Positions 60,127 through 64,000 of a stretch of 64,000 nt of DNA are shown here, piece after piece. The translations under genes were made by a program, and so were the position numbers. Source of the stretch: Paracoccaceae bacterium (GTDB lineage: Bacteria > Pseudomonadota > Alphaproteobacteria > Rhodobacterales > Rhodobacteraceae). Under the pieces are notes generated by a model. It made no database searches. It saw only the letters and a program-made list of their open reading frames with translations, and was not told where the DNA came from. The stretch is taken from the NCBI GenBank assembly GCA_030148225.1, contig JASBTX010000010.1:62001-126000 (forward strand), in the 5' to 3' direction. Numbering within the stretch: the stretch's first letter is position 1; the number at the start of each line of letters is the position of its first letter.

Positions 60127-62133
60127 CTGGCTGGCAAAGAGCCCCTGCGCCTTGGACAGCATGCGATTGACGCTGCCGGGTGCCGGAATGTCACCCGTTG
60201 CCAGACGGGCCAGCGCGACCTCGGGCGGGCAGGGCAGGTTGCTGACCGGATCATAATAGCGCGGATAGGCGATCAGTGCCGCGTGGACCAGCCCGTCCAG
60301 CGGCACATCGACGCCCCGCCGTGCGGGCACAGGGCCCAGATCGCGGGTCAGCCCCCAGCCTGCATAAAACGGCGTGCCCAGCACCGTAACCGGCTTGCCG
60401 CGCAACAGCGCCTCGAAACCCAGCAGCGATGTCATGGTCCAGACCGCATCCACCTGCCCGATCAGGGCCACCGGATCGGCATGACCGGCAATGATATCGG
60501 CATATTCCATAGCGCGGTCGGCTGGCACATATCCTGCCCGCAGGCCCGCCTCGACATCCGGATGGGGCTTATAAATCAGTGTCGCGGCGGGGTTTGCCGC
60601 GCGCGCGGCACGAAGCAGGTCCAGATTGGTGCGCACCTCACCCGCCCCCGTCAGGATCGAGGCGTCATCTTCGACCTGACCCGGCACAAGGATACGCTCA
60701 CCTGAGGGCAGTACCGGTAGGTCACCGCCCAGATTGTATTTTGAAACATGCCGCCGGATAATCTCGTGGCGCAGCGCTTCGGCCCGGCGCAACGCGCCCT
60801 CGCTCAGGGTTGCTGAGGCCGCGATCAGCCCTTCCAGACGGCTCGGGGCCGAGGGGTCATAGTAAATGCCCCGATCATCCAGCACCAGCGACAGCGGTGG
60901 TATCAGCGTTGCGCCCAGCCCGCGCGACCGCAGGAAACCGTCTTCGATCCGGATCAGCCCCGTGGGCGGCTCGGCACCAAACGCACCGATCAGGCCCGCC
61001 CAGACCGCCACCCGTCGTCCGTCCGCGGGCTTTCCGCCCGAAACCTGCCCGGCGCGGCGAAAGCGTATCCTCTGGTGGCGGCCAAGGAATTTCTGCAGGG
61101 GTGCCCGTTTCCAAAGACGCATCTCGACCGCGTGATAGCCATGGCGATCCTCACGCCAGCACCGCGCCATCGCCTCAAGCGCGCTCAGCGCATCCTCGAA
61201 CCGGCCCAGCCTGTCGTCATAGGGGTCGTACCAGATCGGGTATTCGATCATCGCCCCGGCAAAAAGCTGCGCACGCGTCAGTTTGCGCTGGCGCCGGTCT
61301 ATCGGATTGCGGTCATCGCTCAGCCCCCAGCCTGCGTAAAACGGCTGGCCCAGTACCACGGGCCGGTGCCCGGCCATGATCGCCTCGAACCCCAGTTGCG
61401 AGGTGACGGTATAGACGGCAATCGCCCCGTCCATCAGTTGCCATGGCGATACCGGGTCGCTCATAAATGCCGTGTTTGCGTCCAGATCATCGGGGCTGAA
61501 ATGGCCCGGACGAAAACCTTGCTGGGTCTCGGGATGGGTTTTGATCAATATCCGCGCGCCGGGATTTTCCGTGCGCGCCCAATACAGCATTTCCTTGAAA
61601 TGCGCATCCGTCGCGCCGCCCAGCCGGATCGAGGCATCGCCCCGCGTCTGATCGATCACCAGAACATAGCCCGGATCGGGCAGGGCAATGTCGGTGTCAA
61701 AGGCGCTGTATTTCGAAATATCTGCAGCCTTGAGCCGGTCGATCCCGTCCCGCGCCCGGTTCAGAAGCGCCGTATCATCAAAGGGCGCGGTCTTGAGAAG
61801 GTGTTCCAGATCGCTGGGCTGCGACCCGTCGAAATAGACCCCCCTCTGGTCGATGCACAGCCCCATCGGCGCATCGCCCGCGCGTCCGGGTCGGAGCGAG
61901 CGCAGAAACGCATCCTCGATCCGGATCAAATGCGCATTTCGCCGGGCGGCCATCGCCTCGCCCCGGTGGGCGGTGGGGCTGTGACCCCAGACCCCGACGG
62001 GGATGTCAGGCCCCGGCAGACCCAGCCGCAGATCATAACCGGCAAGGCTCAGAATACGCCGCACCCGGCGATTGGTCAGAAATCCGCCATTATAGACACA
62101 AAGCGGGCTGCGCCGGGCAGGGCCAGTTTCCAT
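60109..62133 (-). CDS. KpsC-like capsular polysaccharide beta-Kdo transferase
   Basis: A 674-residue cytoplasmic protein with two homologous halves. Each has the segments LIRIEDAFLRS / LIRIEDGFLRS, the D(QR)RGVYFD / DDRGIYYDPS type block, RILIKTHPE / LIYKPHPD, and GFEAIM / GFEALLRG...PVVLGQPFYAGWG / PVTVLGTPFYAGWG. This duplication is known for KpsC, whose two GT domains build the beta-Kdo linker of group 2 capsules. Start ATG 62133 avoids overlap with the export gene upstream; an earlier frame begins inside that gene. A wza/kpsD-like gene and a kpsS-like gene precede it. Confidence 0.87.
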   Translation of the reverse strand: METGPARRSPLCVYNGGFLTNRRVRRILSLAGYDLRLGLPGPDIPVGVWGHSPTAHRGEAMAARRNAHLIRIEDAFLRSLRPGRAGDAPMGLCIDQRGVYFDGSQPSDLEHLLKTAPFDDTALLNRARDGIDRLKAADISKYSAFDTDIALPDPGYVLVIDQTRGDASIRLGGATDAHFKEMLYWARTENPGARILIKTHPETQQGFRPGHFSPDDLDANTAFMSDPVSPWQLMDGAIAVYTVTSQLGFEAIMAGHRPVVLGQPFYAGWGLSDDRNPIDRRQRKLTRAQLFAGAMIEYPIWYDPYDDRLGRFEDALSALEAMARCWREDRHGYHAVEMRLWKRAPLQKFLGRHQRIRFRRAGQVSGGKPADGRRVAVWAGLIGAFGAEPPTGLIRIEDGFLRSRGLGATLIPPLSLVLDDRGIYYDPSAPSRLEGLIAASATLSEGALRRAEALRHEIIRRHVSKYNLGGDLPVLPSGERILVPGQVEDDASILTGAGEVRTNLDLLRAARAANPAATLIYKPHPDVEAGLRAGYVPADRAMEYADIIAGHADPVALIGQVDAVWTMTSLLGFEALLRGKPVTVLGTPFYAGWGLTRDLGPVPARRGVDVPLDGLVHAALIAYPRYYDPVSNLPCPPEVALARLATGDIPAPGSVNRMLSKAQGLFASQSWLWR

Positions 62134-62150
62134 CGGCCCGCGCTGCCCGG

Positions 62151-63281
62151 TCAGTTGGTTGACGCCAGGCTCGAAACCGTGTTGGCCGCGCCCAATGTCC
62201 CCGTGATCGCATTCAGCGTCTTGGACCATTGCGTGAACGGTGCTTCGGTCACATAGACCGTATCTTCGTCCCGGATGGCGAAATCACGCGCTTCGAACAT
62301 GCCGTTCGGCTCGGTCAGGTCCAGCACGTAGACAAAGCGCTGCGTACCCTCCAGATCGGTGCGTCCCAGCACGGAATTGGCGATTTCCTCGGGCTCGTTG
62401 CGCATAATGAAGACACCGGTCGGATCAGCAAGCGAGGTGTTCAGCCCGCCGACCTGCGCAATGGCCTCAAGCGCCGACAGATTCTGCGAGTTGAACCCGA
62501 TGCGTGTCTGCGATCCGGTTGCACCCAGCGCGGTATAGGACCGCGTGTCCTGTTCGACGACGATCTTGTCGCCGGGACGCAGCGCGATATCCAGCTCGGG
62601 ATAGCGATGCAGATCATCAAACCAGATCTTGCCGCGCTTATTGCCCCGTATCACCGTGATCTGGGCGACATTGCCTTCGCCCGCGATCCCGCCGGCCTTG
62701 GCCAGCATCGCCGACAATGTTCGCGTCGGACGCTCAATCGGATAGACACCCTGGCCATTGACCGTCCCCACGATGGATACGGTCGCGCCATCACCGGCCA
62801 CGCGGCGCACGGTTACCTGCGGATCGGGCGTCTGGGTGTCCAGCTTCTTGGTGATCAGGTCACGCACCTGATTGGGCGTGTTGCCCGAGGCCTTGATCCG
62901 CCCGGCATAGGGCACAAAGATAAAGCCCGCGCTGTCTACCTGCACCTCGTCCAGTACAGCAGCACCACCACGCGCCAAAAGACCCTCTTCCACGTTTTCA
63001 TATACCGTCAGGCCCAGCCGGTCGCCGGGCCGGATCGTATCGGAACCGATGATGCCGGAATTCTTGAAGTTTTCGGAAAACCCGAGCGATGGCACCACGC
63101 TGGCGGCCTGATTGACCCGTGAATTTACCGTCACGATAAAGGCATCGCCCTTTTTCAGGACAGATCCCGCGAATATCTCACGCTTGTTCGGTCCGCTGCG
63201 CGGAAGACCACATGATGCGACAAATGCCGCAATAAACACTACACTCAGTATGCGCGTGCGTCTGGAGGCCATGATTTTCAT
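62151..63281 (-). CDS. Outer-membrane polysaccharide export lipoprotein, Wza/KpsD type
   Basis: A 376-residue protein. A signal peptide ends at lipobox VASC (about residue 24). The poly-export domain follows (IRPGDRLGLTVYENVEEG, DSAGFIFVPYAGRIKASGNTPNQV), then SLBB-type repeats (VSIVGTVNGQGVYPI, RPGDKIVVEQDTRSY, LGATGSQTRIGF). It would form the outer-membrane channel for capsule export. ATG 63281 has AGGGG eight bases upstream. It sits between the kpsS-like and kpsC-like genes. Confidence 0.9.
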   Translation of the reverse strand: MKIMASRRTRILSVVFIAAFVASCGLPRSGPNKREIFAGSVLKKGDAFIVTVNSRVNQAASVVPSLGFSENFKNSGIIGSDTIRPGDRLGLTVYENVEEGLLARGGAAVLDEVQVDSAGFIFVPYAGRIKASGNTPNQVRDLITKKLDTQTPDPQVTVRRVAGDGATVSIVGTVNGQGVYPIERPTRTLSAMLAKAGGIAGEGNVAQITVIRGNKRGKIWFDDLHRYPELDIALRPGDKIVVEQDTRSYTALGATGSQTRIGFNSQNLSALEAIAQVGGLNTSLADPTGVFIMRNEPEEIANSVLGRTDLEGTQRFVYVLDLTEPNGMFEARDFAIRDEDTVYVTEAPFTQWSKTLNAITGTLGAANTVSSLASTN

Positions 63282-63372
63282 GGTTCTGCCCCTCGCTAAA
63301 ACTCTGCCTCGGTTCATTTTTTTAGCAAAACTATGTCTTTTTTATGGAAAAGGCCAGTTTTCTGTGACCGCC

Positions 63373-64000
63373 TCAGTTGACAAGCTGCAACTGTTGCCGG
63401 GGTGCCGCGTTGCCGTGATGCAGCGCGTCATAGGGGTCTTCTTCGGCAAGGATCAGATCAACAACCTGCCGCAGCAATTGCTGACGACCCTTCTTGGAAT
63501 AGAAACTGCCGGTGATCTGCGAACTTTCCAGCAGATAGTGGCGATAATCCCTGTAGGCGCGGCTGTCGGGGCGCATGGGGCGGGCGAAAAACTCGCTCAG
63601 TGGCTGATCCGAGACGAATTCGCGCTTGGAATAGACCGCATCGCCAAAGGCCTTGACCGGCAGCCCGCGCCACAGCGCCTGCTGGGCCGAGGTCGAGTTC
63701 ACGGTCACGGCGGTACGGGCGTTGTTCATCAGTTTGGCCAGCTTGCCACCGGGCACATAATGCACCCTGTCCGCGACGCCAAAGGATTCTGCGAGGTTTC
63801 GGATATTGCGCCTGAGCGGTGTGCGCCCGTCTTCCAGCGGATGGGCCTTGAACACGAGGTGATGATGGCTGGGCGCGCCCTTGGCAAACCCTTCAATGGT
63901 CAGCGTCAGGAAATCGGTCATGCTGTCAAACGGGCTGTGATTGACGAACGAACTGTCATGCTCAAGTTGCAGCAGCGCCAGATGATAGGGAAAACCGCCA
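63373..64000 (-). CDS. KpsS-like capsule polysaccharide modification/export protein (5' part outside window)
   Basis: The minus-strand frame continues to the right edge, giving about 208 residues of C-terminal sequence. GGFPYHLALLQLEHDSSF and NHSPFDSM are followed by HHLVFKAHPLEDGRTPLRRN, VHYVPGGKLAKLMNNARTAV and VNSTSAQQALWRGLPVKAFG, as in KpsS/KpsC-type Kdo transferases. It acts with KpsC on the Kdo linker. The N-terminus is missing from this window. Confidence 0.82.
   Translation of the reverse strand, partial: GGFPYHLALLQLEHDSSFVNHSPFDSMTDFLTLTIEGFAKGAPSHHHLVFKAHPLEDGRTPLRRNIRNLAESFGVADRVHYVPGGKLAKLMNNARTAVTVNSTSAQQALWRGLPVKAFGDAVYSKREFVSDQPLSEFFARPMRPDSRAYRDYRHYLLESSQITGSFYSKKGRQQLLRQVVDLILAEEDPYDALHHGNAAPRQQLQLVN

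Noticed and set aside
1-64000. Mobile elements, CRISPR arrays, tRNA or rRNA genes
   Set aside because: I looked for regularly spaced repeats, transposase or integrase motifs and tRNA-like cloverleafs and saw none; a tRNA scan would be needed for certainty.

Overview
The window is a GC-rich bacterial chromosome segment that reads as a marine alphaproteobacterium of the Rhodobacterales (Roseobacter/Rhodobacteraceae). The markers are a MipZ division ATPase, a complete beta-hydroxyaspartate cycle cluster, a taurine-to-sulfite cluster of roseobacter type (tpa, xsc, soeABC, tauABC, MocR-type tauR) and a KpsC/KpsS capsule export locus. I saw no tRNA, rRNA, CRISPR array, insertion sequence, integrase or phage gene. 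Genes are tightly packed, with many ATGA or TGATG overlaps inside operons and convergent genes whose stop codons touch or overlap.

Layout. 1-5.2 kb: housekeeping genes (partial HAD hydrolase, clpS, RsmC-like methyltransferase, SDR, rpmE, an exported protein, mipZ). 5.3-12.6 kb: a plus-strand run of TVP38-type membrane protein, FAD/NAD disulfide oxidoreductase, sensor histidine kinase without an adjacent response regulator, and a fused HyuA-HyuB 5-oxoprolinase-like protein. 12.5-17.8 kb: bhcR diverging from bhcABCD, which assimilates glyoxylate to oxaloacetate without carbon loss. 17.8-27.1 kb: a nine-gene minus-strand operon for a galactose-type sugar or beta-galactoside (binding protein, two permeases, SDR, KDGal kinase, KDPGal aldolase, lactonase, GH42 beta-galactosidase, mutarotase). 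It diverges from an IclR regulator and the transporter ATPase (27.2-29.1 kb). The sugar-acid dehydratase of the pathway is not in the window.

29.1-46.4 kb: sulfonate metabolism. TauABC imports taurine, Tpa transaminates it to sulfoacetaldehyde, Xsc releases sulfite plus acetyl phosphate, a TauE/SafE protein can export sulfite, and a SoeABC-type molybdoenzyme can oxidise it to sulfate. Downstream of soeC, and overlapping it, are three genes of unclear role: an M19 dipeptidase-like protein, a 560-residue unknown and a DUF3726-like protein. Phosphate acetyltransferase and alanine dehydrogenase, usual partners of this route, are absent here.

46.6-64 kb: a FAD-oxidoreductase/SelD fusion, an exported protein, a lipoprotein with a peptidoglycan-binding-like tail, rimO, an AsmA-family protein, hrpB, argF-argD, an EamA transporter, and the start of a capsule export locus (kpsC-like, wza/kpsD-like, partial kpsS-like).

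The least explained items are the three-gene tail of the soe operon, the long N-terminal extension of TauC, the structured leader before tauA, two SDR enzymes lacking the catalytic lysine, and several unassigned palindromic or repeated sites in leader regions.
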